Part shown: positions 38,008-46,138 of the stretch, one piece after another
How the letters are laid out: each line of letters opens with the position of its first letter
Position numbering within the stretch: position 1 is the stretch's first letter
Source: an uncultured Lachnospiraceae bacterium
GTDB lineage: Bacteria; Bacillota; Clostridia; Lachnospirales; Lachnospiraceae
Length of the DNA: 64,000 bases
Direction: 5' to 3'
Assembly: GCA_947564735.1 (NCBI GenBank)
Contig: CANOEC010000010.1
Location: 1 to 64,000 of the forward strand
The notes under the pieces: model-generated
What the model was told of the DNA's origin: nothing
Database searches by the model: none
Seen by the model: the letters and a program-made list of their open reading frames with translations, nothing else
Translations under genes and position numbers: made by a program

Positions 38008-39309
38008 TCATTCCAATTGCTGCATGTATATGCGCAACACATAAAGCGGCACATTCGTCATCCTGTCCTGCTTCCTGTAGTTTGACATCGAACTTCTGAC
38101 GGCATCCGGCAACTCATATTTTTTGCATAATGCCCGCAGACTCTTCGCCTGCAGATTTTCTTGTGCCTTCACTTCAAGCGGTATCACCTTACCGGCTTTC
38201 TGTACCACGAAATCGACTTCGCCCGAAGAGTTCTCCGTACTGTAATAATATAATTCCATGCCTGCTGAGGAAAGCTCCTGTGCGACAAATTGTTCTGTCA
38301 ATGCGCCTTTAAACTCCGTAAAAATCCCATTGCCCTCTAAAAGCGTAATCGCATCCAGATTACATCTTGCTCCAAGCAGACCCACGTCCGACATATAAAT
38401 TTTGAAAGACGACATATCCATATAAGAAATCAAAGGCATTCCGGGTTTGCTAATCCGATGGCATTTATGAACCAGTCCGCAATCCAACAGCCACTGAATT
38501 GCAAGTTCAAAATCCTTTGCCCTTGCGCCTTCTCTCAGTGCACCGTATATAAACTTCCTGTTTTCTTTTGCCAACTGCATGGGAATCGAATTCCAGACCA
38601 TCTGGATTCTTGGAATCGTTTCTTTTGGTGCATGCTTCGAGAAATCATTGGCATAATAAAGCAAAAGCTGCTGCTGCACCGCTCTGACTTCTTTCAAATT
38701 ATCTGTTTCCAAGTATACCGACACCACTTCTGGCATTCCGCCCACATAATAATATTTGCGAAGCAGGTCGATATACTTTTCCGCAAAAGCATTCATCAAG
38801 TCATAGTCCTTTTTTTCCATCACTTCTACTAATTGTTTTTGTTCCACTGCCAACAAAAATTCCGTAAAATTGAGCGGATACAGCGTCACAAAATCCACTT
38901 TGCCCACTGGAAACGATGTACCTTCATGAAGCGCAATGCCAAGAAGCGAACCGGCTGCAACGATTACATATTCCGATGCATTTTCATAAAAATATTTCAG
39001 CGCATTCAAAGCCTTCGGCACTTCCTGTATTTCATCGAAAATCAAAAGCGTATTGGATGCTTCGATTGCTTTTCCACATTCAATTTTCAATGCTGACAAA
39101 ATTCTCTTGATATCATAATCCATCTCAAACACATTTTTCATGCGCTGATTATTCTCAAAATTAATATATACAACATTTTCAAAATAGCGTTTTCCAAACT
39201 CCCGCATCAGCCACGTCTTACCAACCTGCCTTGCACCTTTCACAATCAGCGGCTTCCTGTTTTTCTTATCTTTCCATTTAACAAGTTCATCCATCAAAAG
39301 TCGTTCCAT
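38008..39309 (-). CDS. AAA ATPase with DUF4143 domain
   Basis: 433 aa. The N-terminal AAA domain shows Walker A GARQVGKTW (about 21-29), Walker B LLIFDEIQEVP and the sensor segment VAAGSLLGIAL. The DUF4143 region (about 200-360) includes YVGGMPEVVSVY, YANDFSKHAP and the FKIYMSDVGLLGA motif, with an endonuclease-like EVKAQE near 375-385 (GEVDFVVQKAGKVIPLEVKA). Family members are widespread, mostly of unknown role; some are linked to toxin-like or nucleic-acid functions. Single gene, convergent with the macrodomain gene. Confidence 0.9.
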   Translation of the reverse strand: MERLLMDELVKWKDKKNRKPLIVKGARQVGKTWLMREFGKRYFENVVYINFENNQRMKNVFEMDYDIKRILSALKIECGKAIEASNTLLIFDEIQEVPKALNALKYFYENASEYVIVAAGSLLGIALHEGTSFPVGKVDFVTLYPLNFTEFLLAVEQKQLVEVMEKKDYDLMNAFAEKYIDLLRKYYYVGGMPEVVSVYLETDNLKEVRAVQQQLLLYYANDFSKHAPKETIPRIQMVWNSIPMQLAKENRKFIYGALREGARAKDFELAIQWLLDCGLVHKCHRISKPGMPLISYMDMSSFKIYMSDVGLLGARCNLDAITLLEGNGIFTEFKGALTEQFVAQELSSAGMELYYYSTENSSGEVDFVVQKAGKVIPLEVKAQENLQAKSLRALCKKYELPDAVRSSMSNYRKQDRMTNVPLYVLRIYMQQLE

Positions 39310-39349
39310 AGAAATTCACCCCGCTCCATATTTCATTTTATGTCAGAGT

Positions 39350-39507
39350 AACATTTTCCATTCGGACTTTCAATAAATTTTCGCATTTTCAATGCAAACT
39401 TTTCGAGTATATTTACATTTTTCATGAGGTCTTTTTCATATTTTTGCATTTTCCCTGCGGACTTTTTGTGAATTTTCACACTTTTCATGCGCACTTCTAC
39501 GGTTTGA
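39350..39507. repeat. Degenerate 32-bp tandem repeat, about five units
   Basis: Directly after the MerR gene. The core (T/G)GCxxxCTT recurs at 39366, 39398, 39430, 39461 and 39493, a spacing of 32, 32, 31 and 32 bp, each preceded by a TTTTxxCATTTTxxx block. The period is not a multiple of three, so it is not protein-coding. Not CRISPR: units differ throughout and there are no unique spacers. Confidence 0.6.
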
Positions 39508-40330
39508 CCCGTGGGAACAACCAGCCAAGACACGGAAAAATCATAAGGGCAACGATTGCCGCAAAGCCAATGCTCTGTCTGCTGATTGCCATCCCGATAA
39601 ATAACAGTATCAGAAACAGATACGGTCCGCAAAGAAACCGATACAATCGTTTCCTTCCGGGCGAAATATTTCCCACATCCGCTTCCTCTGGATGTATCAT
39701 CGTACAATGAATGGTTGCACCGAAACGGTCAAAAGCACGATGTGCCGTGTATTCCACTCCGTCAAGCTCAAACTCCGGATACATGCCTCCTTTTGTGAGA
39801 ACCAGTTTCAGATTGTTCTCCTTGGCATATTGTAATAGCGCCTCCGTAAACTCTGCGGGATTCTGCACCATCGTATCGGGTTTGAAGGAAAAATGCTGTC
39901 TGCTCTTTGCTGCGGCAAACCGCTTATAATCTTCTACAATTGACATAAACTTACCCCCATTGTGTTCCATTCTGTCCATCTTATCCAGAGTTTCATCCAA
40001 ATTAATGGACTCCATTTCCGCATGAAGCAGTTCCTTACATACATGAATGCAGGCGTTCAATTCCTTCTGCCGCATCTCTAAATCCTCAAGGTGTTCTTCC
40101 AGCACTGTATGAAACGACGCCTCTTTTTCCAAGATTTTCTTGATATCTTCCAAGGAAAAATCCAGTCTCCGCAAGAGCTTGATTGACTTGAGCGCCGTAA
40201 GATCTTCTTCCGTATATTCCCGATAATTATTTACCTCATTCCTTGCCGGATGGAGCAGCTGCTTCTTTTCATAGAAACGGATATTCTGTTTTGTGATTCC
40301 TGTAAGACGTTCCAGTTCGTTGATATTCAC
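39497..40330 (-). CDS. MerR-family regulator with C-terminal membrane segment
   Basis: 277 aa, GTG start at 40330. Residues 1-70 are the MerR winged helix (MNINELERLTGITKQNIRFYEKKQLLHPAR, YREYTEEDL), 75-120 a long dimerisation coiled coil, 140-215 a soluble region (FSFKPDTMVQNPAEFTEALL) and 225-270 two hydrophobic helices. MerR proteins with membrane anchors are known in Firmicutes; the ligand is not evident. A MerR-type promoter lies just upstream, so it probably regulates itself. Confidence 0.85.
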   Translation of the reverse strand: MNINELERLTGITKQNIRFYEKKQLLHPARNEVNNYREYTEEDLTALKSIKLLRRLDFSLEDIKKILEKEASFHTVLEEHLEDLEMRQKELNACIHVCKELLHAEMESINLDETLDKMDRMEHNGGKFMSIVEDYKRFAAAKSRQHFSFKPDTMVQNPAEFTEALLQYAKENNLKLVLTKGGMYPEFELDGVEYTAHRAFDRFGATIHCTMIHPEEADVGNISPGRKRLYRFLCGPYLFLILLFIGMAISRQSIGFAAIVALMIFPCLGWLFPRVKP

Positions 40331-40367
40331 CGGAATTACTTGCTCCTTTCGTTTACTTGTTAATCTG

Positions 40368-40398
40368 ATTCTAAAGGGTATAGTAAGTATAAGGTCAA
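40368..40398 (-). promoter_or_regulatory. MerR-type promoter with 19-bp spacer
   Basis: On the minus strand TTGACC (40393-40398) and TAGAAT (40368-40373) are separated by exactly 19 bp, the overlong spacing that MerR proteins correct by DNA twisting. It lies about 40 bp before the GTG of the membrane MerR gene. Confidence 0.6.
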
Positions 40399-40432
40399 TA
40401 GATAATGCAATTTTTACAAAATTTTCTTTTTT

Positions 40433-41005
40433 CTACAGCCCACAGAGTCCCTGTCCTTCTTTCAAAAGCATCGGACCAGAGCCATGTTCGCCGATTATTT
40501 TTTCCATCCAGATCATATGATACCAACGTCCGAATTTATATCCGCACTGATGAAATGTTCCGACCGTCGAAAACCCCAGATGCGCATGGAACTGTGCGCT
40601 GTTCTTATTCAAGTATTCGTCCTCTTTTTCCGGATATCCGATACATGCATACAAGTTTAGAATCCCCATCTTTGCCAGTCTGTACTCAAGTGCTTCATAC
40701 AACTTCCTGCCAAGCCCGCACTTAAGCGCCGTATGGTCGAGATATATCGTCAGCTCACAGGACCAATCGTAGGCAGCACGACCTACAAAAGCGCCTGCAT
40801 AGGCATATCCCTGAATCGCACCGTCTTTCACAATCACAAGATACGGATACCGCTTCATCGTATTCTCCATACGGCTTTGAAATTCGGAAAGCGTCGGCAC
40901 CTCATACTCAAATGATATCGCCGTATGCTCCACGTAATACGCATATATCTCCAAAATCCGCTCTGCATCTTCAAGTTCTGCATTTCTGACTGTTATCGCA
41001 CTCAT
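40433..41005 (-). CDS. GNAT acetyltransferase, phosphinothricin acetyltransferase-like
   Basis: 190 aa. IRNAELEDAERILEIYAYYVEHTAISFEY at the N-terminus and LYIDHTALKCGLGRKLYEALE (acetyl-CoA loop, written here as LDHTALKCGLGRKL in the sequence) and FHAHLGFSTVGTFHQCGYKFGRWYHMIWM near the C-terminus are typical of the PAT/Bar branch. It would acetylate a small amino compound in the cytoplasm. It overlaps the end of the upstream Ig-like ORF by 4 bp and has GGAGG before the ATG. Confidence 0.85.
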   Translation of the reverse strand: MSAITVRNAELEDAERILEIYAYYVEHTAISFEYEVPTLSEFQSRMENTMKRYPYLVIVKDGAIQGYAYAGAFVGRAAYDWSCELTIYLDHTALKCGLGRKLYEALEYRLAKMGILNLYACIGYPEKEDEYLNKNSAQFHAHLGFSTVGTFHQCGYKFGRWYHMIWMEKIIGEHGSGPMLLKEGQGLCGL

Positions 41006-41433
41006 CTCTCAGCCTCCTCCAAAACATCCGTTACCTGCACCAGCCCGTCCTCATTCTCTACAGAAAGCGTAAACCGGCTCACAGAACAGTCAAAAAACCT
41101 GCTTACCTTCTGCTCTTCGCCGGCTTTTACTTCAATTCTTCCAATCCTGCTTAGATAAACATGATGTGTATTCTTCACCGTAAAGCAAAACGTAACCTCG
41201 CGCATCTCATCCTTGACCGGGGACGTAACACGCGCCTTAAAACTCTGAATAGATGCCTTCATCGGTACAAGCTCCACGCTGGCTAAGACCTGTTCCTCCT
41301 CTCGGACAGCCGTCAACGTATACTGCGTCCTGCGATACAGCGTCGCGGTATATCCCCCTTTATCCTGTATCGCATTCCCCGTCTCTAACGCCGTATCTCC
41401 CGGAGAAAAAACACAGCTATCCGCACCAAACAC
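41002..41433 (-). CDS. Ig-like domain protein without a clear start
   Basis: From the GTG at 41433 the product is 143 aa, but the frame stays open, with convincing protein-like sequence, up to 41595 (FEADAAYYPAGFGDRIGFSYQVFGADS), matching the first strands of an Ig-like domain whose later strands are YRRTQYTLTAVREEEQVLASVEL. No ATG, GTG or TTG occurs in that extension. A second beta domain follows (FCFTVKNTHHVYLSRIG). So the gene is either truncated at its 5' end, or frame-disrupted upstream, or uses a non-standard start. Function not recognised. Confidence 0.55.
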   Translation of the reverse strand: MFGADSCVFSPGDTALETGNAIQDKGGYTATLYRRTQYTLTAVREEEQVLASVELVPMKASIQSFKARVTSPVKDEMREVTFCFTVKNTHHVYLSRIGRIEVKAGEEQKVSRFFDCSVSRFTLSVENEDGLVQVTDVLEEAER

Positions 41434-41580
41434 CTGATAAGAAAACCCTATTCTGTCGCCAAACCCCGCCGGATAATACGCCGCATCCGCCTCGAATAGC
41501 GCAATCTGAAGCGGATGTCTGCGTATATAAATCGGAAGCGGATTTAAGACGATTCCTTCCTCCCTATCCGGGGAAAACAG

Positions 41581-42702
41581 ATGAATCAGAATATTTTATT
41601 TGACGCACTGGAACGTTCTACTAAGGATTCCAATCTCTTTGCAATGGAAGGAGAAAAGGATGTGGGACAAAATCCGGTAAACCTTCACGATGTCCTAAAC
41701 ATATTTGCCGCCCATACACTTCTTGGCGATATGCCGGCTGCCACATCAGAAACAGTCAGGACGCCGCACAGAACAGGCAGCCTTACATCTGCACTGCTCT
41801 CGCCAGATAGCTTAAGCCTTTTTTCATCTCCGGAACCAGAAATTGCGGAAGTACCAGCGGAAATCATACACCCTCTCGCCGAATGGAGTCTGCTGTACGG
41901 CATTCCTTACCGCTATCTTGTTCCGCACAAAAATCTTCTGCCGCCGGAAAGCATCCGCTTTTTCCATTTAGACCATAACTGGCTGACGGCAATGCTGGAC
42001 GGCGCCATGAGCCTCGGACGTTTCTTTGATACAGATTTCCAGTGTGACAGTGAATTAATCAATAAAATTATCACACAGGTCTATCTCCATGAACTGGAAG
42101 TACGTCCAAAGCGTCAATGGAAAAACGGAGAGGAACTGGAACGTCTGATACTGGAAAGAAACGCCAGTATGTGTAAACATTTTAAGGTCTCTCAACAATA
42201 TATGTCCGTCGAAGAAGCCGTCTGTGCAGAAAACACCGGCTTTCTCAGCACAGGCTTCCTGCTCCGCTCCGATTTGGTAAAAGGCTGGCGCGGATTGGAA
42301 TTTCGCGCCTATGCCGATCCGGAGGGCAAAACAAAACCTTTGACGGCATTAAGGCTGGAAACTATCAGCCATGACGTTTTACTGGGAATCTATATCGGTA
42401 AGATATCCTGTCTGGAAGTCATGCAGCCGCCGGAGGGGATGCATATGGGCTTTGAACATAGCCCCGGCGGCGGATACCGCAAAATGCTCCGCAATCCCGA
42501 AAACGGCGCACTGTACGATAAAGAATGCCTCTATGCAGATGTGATTATGCGCAACGAAAAATATGGCGTCATGGACTGGAATGCCACCGCTGGGCAGATT
42601 CATAAAATGCTTCCACAGATTCCTTCTGTTCATTCTGCTTATATGGCACTTGAAATGATTCAGAATCCGGCAACGGGAATTGTGCAGCTTCTAAACCATT
42701 AA
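41581..42702 (+). CDS. Uncharacterised 373-aa protein
   Basis: No signal peptide or membrane helix. The segments LLPPESIRFFHLDHNWLTAMLDGAMSLGR (about 120-150), GFLLRSDLVKGWRGLEFRAY (about 222-242) and PPEGMHMGFEHSPGG (about 280-295) have the regularity of a conserved family that I have seen in unannotated bacterial proteins; I know no function. It begins exactly where the divergent Ig-like ORF loses its frame, with only a weak GGGG Shine-Dalgarno sequence and no visible promoter, so the real arrangement of this junction is doubtful. Confidence 0.65.
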   Translation: MNQNILFDALERSTKDSNLFAMEGEKDVGQNPVNLHDVLNIFAAHTLLGDMPAATSETVRTPHRTGSLTSALLSPDSLSLFSSPEPEIAEVPAEIIHPLAEWSLLYGIPYRYLVPHKNLLPPESIRFFHLDHNWLTAMLDGAMSLGRFFDTDFQCDSELINKIITQVYLHELEVRPKRQWKNGEELERLILERNASMCKHFKVSQQYMSVEEAVCAENTGFLSTGFLLRSDLVKGWRGLEFRAYADPEGKTKPLTALRLETISHDVLLGIYIGKISCLEVMQPPEGMHMGFEHSPGGGYRKMLRNPENGALYDKECLYADVIMRNEKYGVMDWNATAGQIHKMLPQIPSVHSAYMALEMIQNPATGIVQLLNH

Positions 42703-42759
42703 TTCAAATCAGCCATACAGAAAACTGCCCATACAACAAATTCTGAGAGGAGGAGTGCT

Positions 42760-44361
42760 TTACAGCGCGTTAATCACGCCTTGTACGCCCTGCTCCTCAT
42801 AAATCCTCTTATAATATGCAACCTCATCGCGAATCAGCTCGTCTATCACCTGCATGCCAAGGAGCTCCACCGGCGCCTTATCATCGGTCATGATATAGCT
42901 GCCCGCTTCATATGCAGTCAGGTTCTCCTCAACTGTTGCCATCATTACAGACAGATTCTCGTCTGCCAGCTTCTCCCTGTGGTCTGCCAAATTGGCAAGC
43001 ATCTGCATATTATCGGACGCAAATAACTCTCTGTTCGTCGTGTTTCTCACATCCACAGTATACACTTCCCCAAACACACTGCTGATGGTGTCCGCCAGAT
43101 GCTCGTTGATGCTCCCCTCGCTGCTGCCGCGCATATTCATATTGACAACCATCACGCCGTCCTCGGTCAGATGGTCTTTTACCATTGTGAAAAATTCCAC
43201 GGAAGACATCTGGAAAGGAATGGTGATATCCTGATAGGCATCTACCATAATCACATCATACCTGCCGTCAATCGCCTTCAGATACGCCCTGCCATCGTAA
43301 GTCGTCACCTGCACATCTTCCGGCAGATCAAAGTACTGCCGCGCCAGATTTGTAATCTTCTCATCAATCTCCACGCCTTCTATTTCCATATCGCCATAAT
43401 AATTGCGGCACTGGTGGGCGTATGTCCCTGTTCCCATTCCGAGAATCAGCACCTTACAGTCGCCGGGCTTGTCCCGTCCGGTCATTAGCGGCGCCGCCAT
43501 CGCATAGTCGTAATACATGCCTGTCAGCCCCTCGTTTTTCATCAAAATGGACTGTACGCCAAACAAAACATTTGTGGATAATATGACACTTCTGTCGCTT
43601 TCCTTCACCTGCAGATAATTATAAATGGACTCGCCCTCATATGTTAAATTTGTCTCCCAGAAAGCAAAACTGCCCGAATGACCAAATATGCAGCACAGCA
43701 GAAAGATTCCTGCGGATACCGCCCCTTTTGCCGCCCCTTTCTTTCTGCTGACAAAATAGGTCAAGGCAAGCGCCAGCAATATCCCTGCAAAAATCAGAAA
43801 TGTAATGGAAGTCCCCACCGCCGGAATCGAGATAAATGTCGGCACAAACGTACCGATAATGCTGCCGATGGTATTGAACGCGCCCAGTGTTCCCACAACC
43901 TTGCCGCTGTCCTCCAGACTGTCCACCGAATATTTTGCCAGCGAAGGCGTAACCGTTCCCAGCAGAAAAAGCGGAAATACAAAAATAACCATACACGCTG
44001 CGAACGCCGCCCAGATTAGAAAATTCGTGCTGACCGTAAAAATCAGCAATGCGGAAATCCCCAGAATAATGTATTTTCCAACGACCGGAATCGCCGCAAT
44101 CCAGATTGCAGAAATGAGTATCCTGCCGTAGAGCTTGTCCGGATTCGGATTTTTGTCGGCGCTGCGTCCGCCATAAATATTTCCCAGCGCCATGGCAATC
44201 ATAATCGTTCCGATAATAATCGTCCACACAATCTGGGAAGAACTGAAATAAGGCGCCAGAAGCCTGCTGGCGCCCAATTCCACTGCCATCACCGACATAC
44301 CCGCAAAAAACTCCGTCAGGTATAGGAATAGTTTATTTTTTAAGATAGGTGCTGTATTCAT
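42760..44361 (-). CDS. Membrane-fused spermidine synthase-like protein
   Basis: 533 aa. Residues 1-215 hold seven to eight membrane helices of the MFS-like half (AGMSVMAVELGASRLLAPYF, GTVTPSLAKYSVDS). Residues 240-470 are a Rossmann aminopropyltransferase/methyltransferase-like domain (ILGMGTGTYAHQC as the nucleotide loop, GVEIDEKI, DVIMVDAYQDITIPF). Fused MFS/spermidine synthases of this kind are common; whether they make spermidine is unresolved, since the catalytic Asp pair is often altered. Single gene, followed by the two-hairpin repeat at 44.4 kb in its upstream region. Confidence 0.85.
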   Translation of the reverse strand: MNTAPILKNKLFLYLTEFFAGMSVMAVELGASRLLAPYFSSSQIVWTIIIGTIMIAMALGNIYGGRSADKNPNPDKLYGRILISAIWIAAIPVVGKYIILGISALLIFTVSTNFLIWAAFAACMVIFVFPLFLLGTVTPSLAKYSVDSLEDSGKVVGTLGAFNTIGSIIGTFVPTFISIPAVGTSITFLIFAGILLALALTYFVSRKKGAAKGAVSAGIFLLCCIFGHSGSFAFWETNLTYEGESIYNYLQVKESDRSVILSTNVLFGVQSILMKNEGLTGMYYDYAMAAPLMTGRDKPGDCKVLILGMGTGTYAHQCRNYYGDMEIEGVEIDEKITNLARQYFDLPEDVQVTTYDGRAYLKAIDGRYDVIMVDAYQDITIPFQMSSVEFFTMVKDHLTEDGVMVVNMNMRGSSEGSINEHLADTISSVFGEVYTVDVRNTTNRELFASDNMQMLANLADHREKLADENLSVMMATVEENLTAYEAGSYIMTDDKAPVELLGMQVIDELIRDEVAYYKRIYEEQGVQGVINAL

Positions 44362-44414
44362 CTGATACTCCTTTGTGCTGTGAGATAGGTATCTTTATGC
44401 CTGTTCTTTCATAC

Positions 44415-44495
44415 GCAGAATCGCGAAGCGATTTCTGCCGAGTTAGGCACGTCAGTGCCTAACTCATAGTATATACAATTTCTCCCATCTTTGCC
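44415..44495. repeat. Two-hairpin dispersed repeat unit
   Basis: Stem 44415-44424 with 44428-44438 (loop GAA, one bulge) followed by stem 44440-44450 with 44455-44465 (11 bp, loop GTCA), then a tail TATATACAATTTCTCCC. On the opposite strand the tail reads GGGAGAAATTGTATATA, close to the GGGAGAAATTTCCTATAA that joins units at 47.9-48.0 kb. Lies between the spermidine-synthase-like and SPOCS-LysM genes. Confidence 0.6.
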
Positions 44496-44512
44496 ACGAA
44501 AAACTTTATAAA

Positions 44513-46069
44513 CTATACGCTTCCTTTTACCACCAGTATCTTATCTCCGGCATTGATTTCCTCCGAAACCAGCTCGTTTACCGCCTTAAGCTGCGCTATC
44601 GGCACATAATAACGTTTACCGATATCCCAAAGTGTATCGCCTTGTCCTGCAATGTAGATTACCATGCCCGGCAGCTCGCTTAATTTGTTTAAATCCAGTT
44701 CTTCCACCTTCATGTCTGTAATCAGGCTGCACTTCCTTACCGCAAACACAATCACTTTAAACTGCAATGCCGCCTTGACATCCAGTTCGTCATTATCGAG
44801 CATTGTCACCGTCAATTGTTCCACACTGTAATGCAGTTTGAAGATACTTGTCGGCGTAATATTCTCCGCCTCAATCACATACTGGAAAGGAATCACATTT
44901 TTTGTGGAATAGATAGATTTCACCGTGCCGCCGCACAGATATAACGTTACCACGCACAGCGTTCCGGTAATGGCAATCCCGTTTTCCACAATCGCCTGCT
45001 CCTCTATCTGTATTTCTCCTTCCGAATGTATCAACTGATACATCGGCATTTCTGGATTCTGTATCTTAGCATGTTCCGCAATCTTACATTTCCCGCTCCC
45101 GCAAAGAAGCAGGTTCTTGAGCTGGACTTCCGTGGTCAGCGCTTCAATCTCTTTCTCTACACCGTAAATGTCCGACAGTACTTCCATATTTTCTTCTTCG
45201 TATAAATGGATATCCAAATCGAGTACCGGCTCCACACAGAAAACACGTTCCTCTCCGTCAAAATCCTGACGCACTTCCACGTTACATTGTCCGAGACTGT
45301 AACGGATATCCGGAATCATATTTTCCCTGCACCCGTGGCACTCGATAATTCCGCTGAAGGGCACCGTATTCTCATACCACAATGTCCTGTCGTTATCGCC
45401 TTCGCCCTCATATAAGAAAAAGGCTTTCATCTCACCTTGGATTGAAATTTTTTCTTCCAACGCCTTAAATTCCACATGATCAAATGTAATATGATGCCAG
45501 ATTGTCTGGAATACATTGGGCAAATTTCCCGACAGTTCCATTTCCTCTTTTAACCGAAAAATATCTTTTTTCTGCAAAACAAGCTGTACCACCGGATAGA
45601 CGCGTTTCCGGTATTCTACCGGTTCGTCATGGTAAATATCCACTGCCGTATCCTGCTCGATGTGTTCCTCCTTTTCCAGACCGAAAGACACCACCGCCTG
45701 CACGCTGAGTTTTCTGGAATTAATAAGACCCACCGTCAAATCTTCGATTGTACAGTCTGTCAATATGATATCCCCGTTGGATACCCCTTCCATATTGACT
45801 CTCTCTTCAAAAGGAATCACCGCTTCCATGCTGGCGCAGGTTCCTTCCATGTCTGTCAGATACAGGATGGAAACCACCAGTCTGCCCCGCAGGTTCACCA
45901 CATTCTCTCCGGCGCGTACTTCCTCCATGATAATTTCGCCCTTGCTGTTTAACAGATAGCTGGCGTCGGGTTTGTTATCTGATATATTGACATCTTCTTC
46001 CAATACGACTTGCGTGCCGGCTCTGCTGCTGATCCGATCCATATGTATCTTCTTTTTTACTAATTCCAC
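44513..46069 (-). CDS. SPOCS (DUF3794) and LysM domain protein, spore envelope
   Basis: 518 aa. Several SPOCS-type beta modules: about 30-120 (VVLEEDVNISDNKPDA, GRLVVSILYLTD), 170-290, and 330-450 (GTLCVVTLYLCGG, VIPFQYVIEAE). A LysM domain closes the protein at about 470-515 (IYIAGQGDTLWDIGKRYYVP, INAGDKILVVK), which binds peptidoglycan or spore cortex. This layout is the clostridial counterpart of SpoVID/SafA-type coat assembly proteins. GTG start at 46069 with GGAGGT nine bases upstream; that site lies inside a hairpin. Confidence 0.9.
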   Translation of the reverse strand: MELVKKKIHMDRISSRAGTQVVLEEDVNISDNKPDASYLLNSKGEIIMEEVRAGENVVNLRGRLVVSILYLTDMEGTCASMEAVIPFEERVNMEGVSNGDIILTDCTIEDLTVGLINSRKLSVQAVVSFGLEKEEHIEQDTAVDIYHDEPVEYRKRVYPVVQLVLQKKDIFRLKEEMELSGNLPNVFQTIWHHITFDHVEFKALEEKISIQGEMKAFFLYEGEGDNDRTLWYENTVPFSGIIECHGCRENMIPDIRYSLGQCNVEVRQDFDGEERVFCVEPVLDLDIHLYEEENMEVLSDIYGVEKEIEALTTEVQLKNLLLCGSGKCKIAEHAKIQNPEMPMYQLIHSEGEIQIEEQAIVENGIAITGTLCVVTLYLCGGTVKSIYSTKNVIPFQYVIEAENITPTSIFKLHYSVEQLTVTMLDNDELDVKAALQFKVIVFAVRKCSLITDMKVEELDLNKLSELPGMVIYIAGQGDTLWDIGKRYYVPIAQLKAVNELVSEEINAGDKILVVKGSV

Positions 46070-46076
46070 AAAAATA

Positions 46077-46122
46077 AACCTCCATGCGTATACTTAATAT
46101 AAGTGTATGCCACAGGGAGGTT
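46077..46122 (-). promoter_or_regulatory. Hairpin that contains the ribosome-binding site of the SPOCS-LysM gene
   Basis: On the minus strand AACCTCC (46116-46122) pairs perfectly with GGAGGTT (46077-46083), the Shine-Dalgarno sequence. Inside, a ten-base stem (46101-46110 with 46086-46095, two G-U pairs) closes a 5-nt loop. It is followed by TTTATTTTT, so the same structure can act as a terminator for the upstream anti-sigma gene. Translation control by RNA folding is therefore likely. Confidence 0.7.
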
Positions 46123-46138
46123 GTATATGATTTCTATT

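Noticed and set aside
39350-39507. Possible CRISPR array after the MerR gene
   Set aside because: The units are degenerate throughout with no constant repeat/unique spacer division, and no cas gene is in the window.
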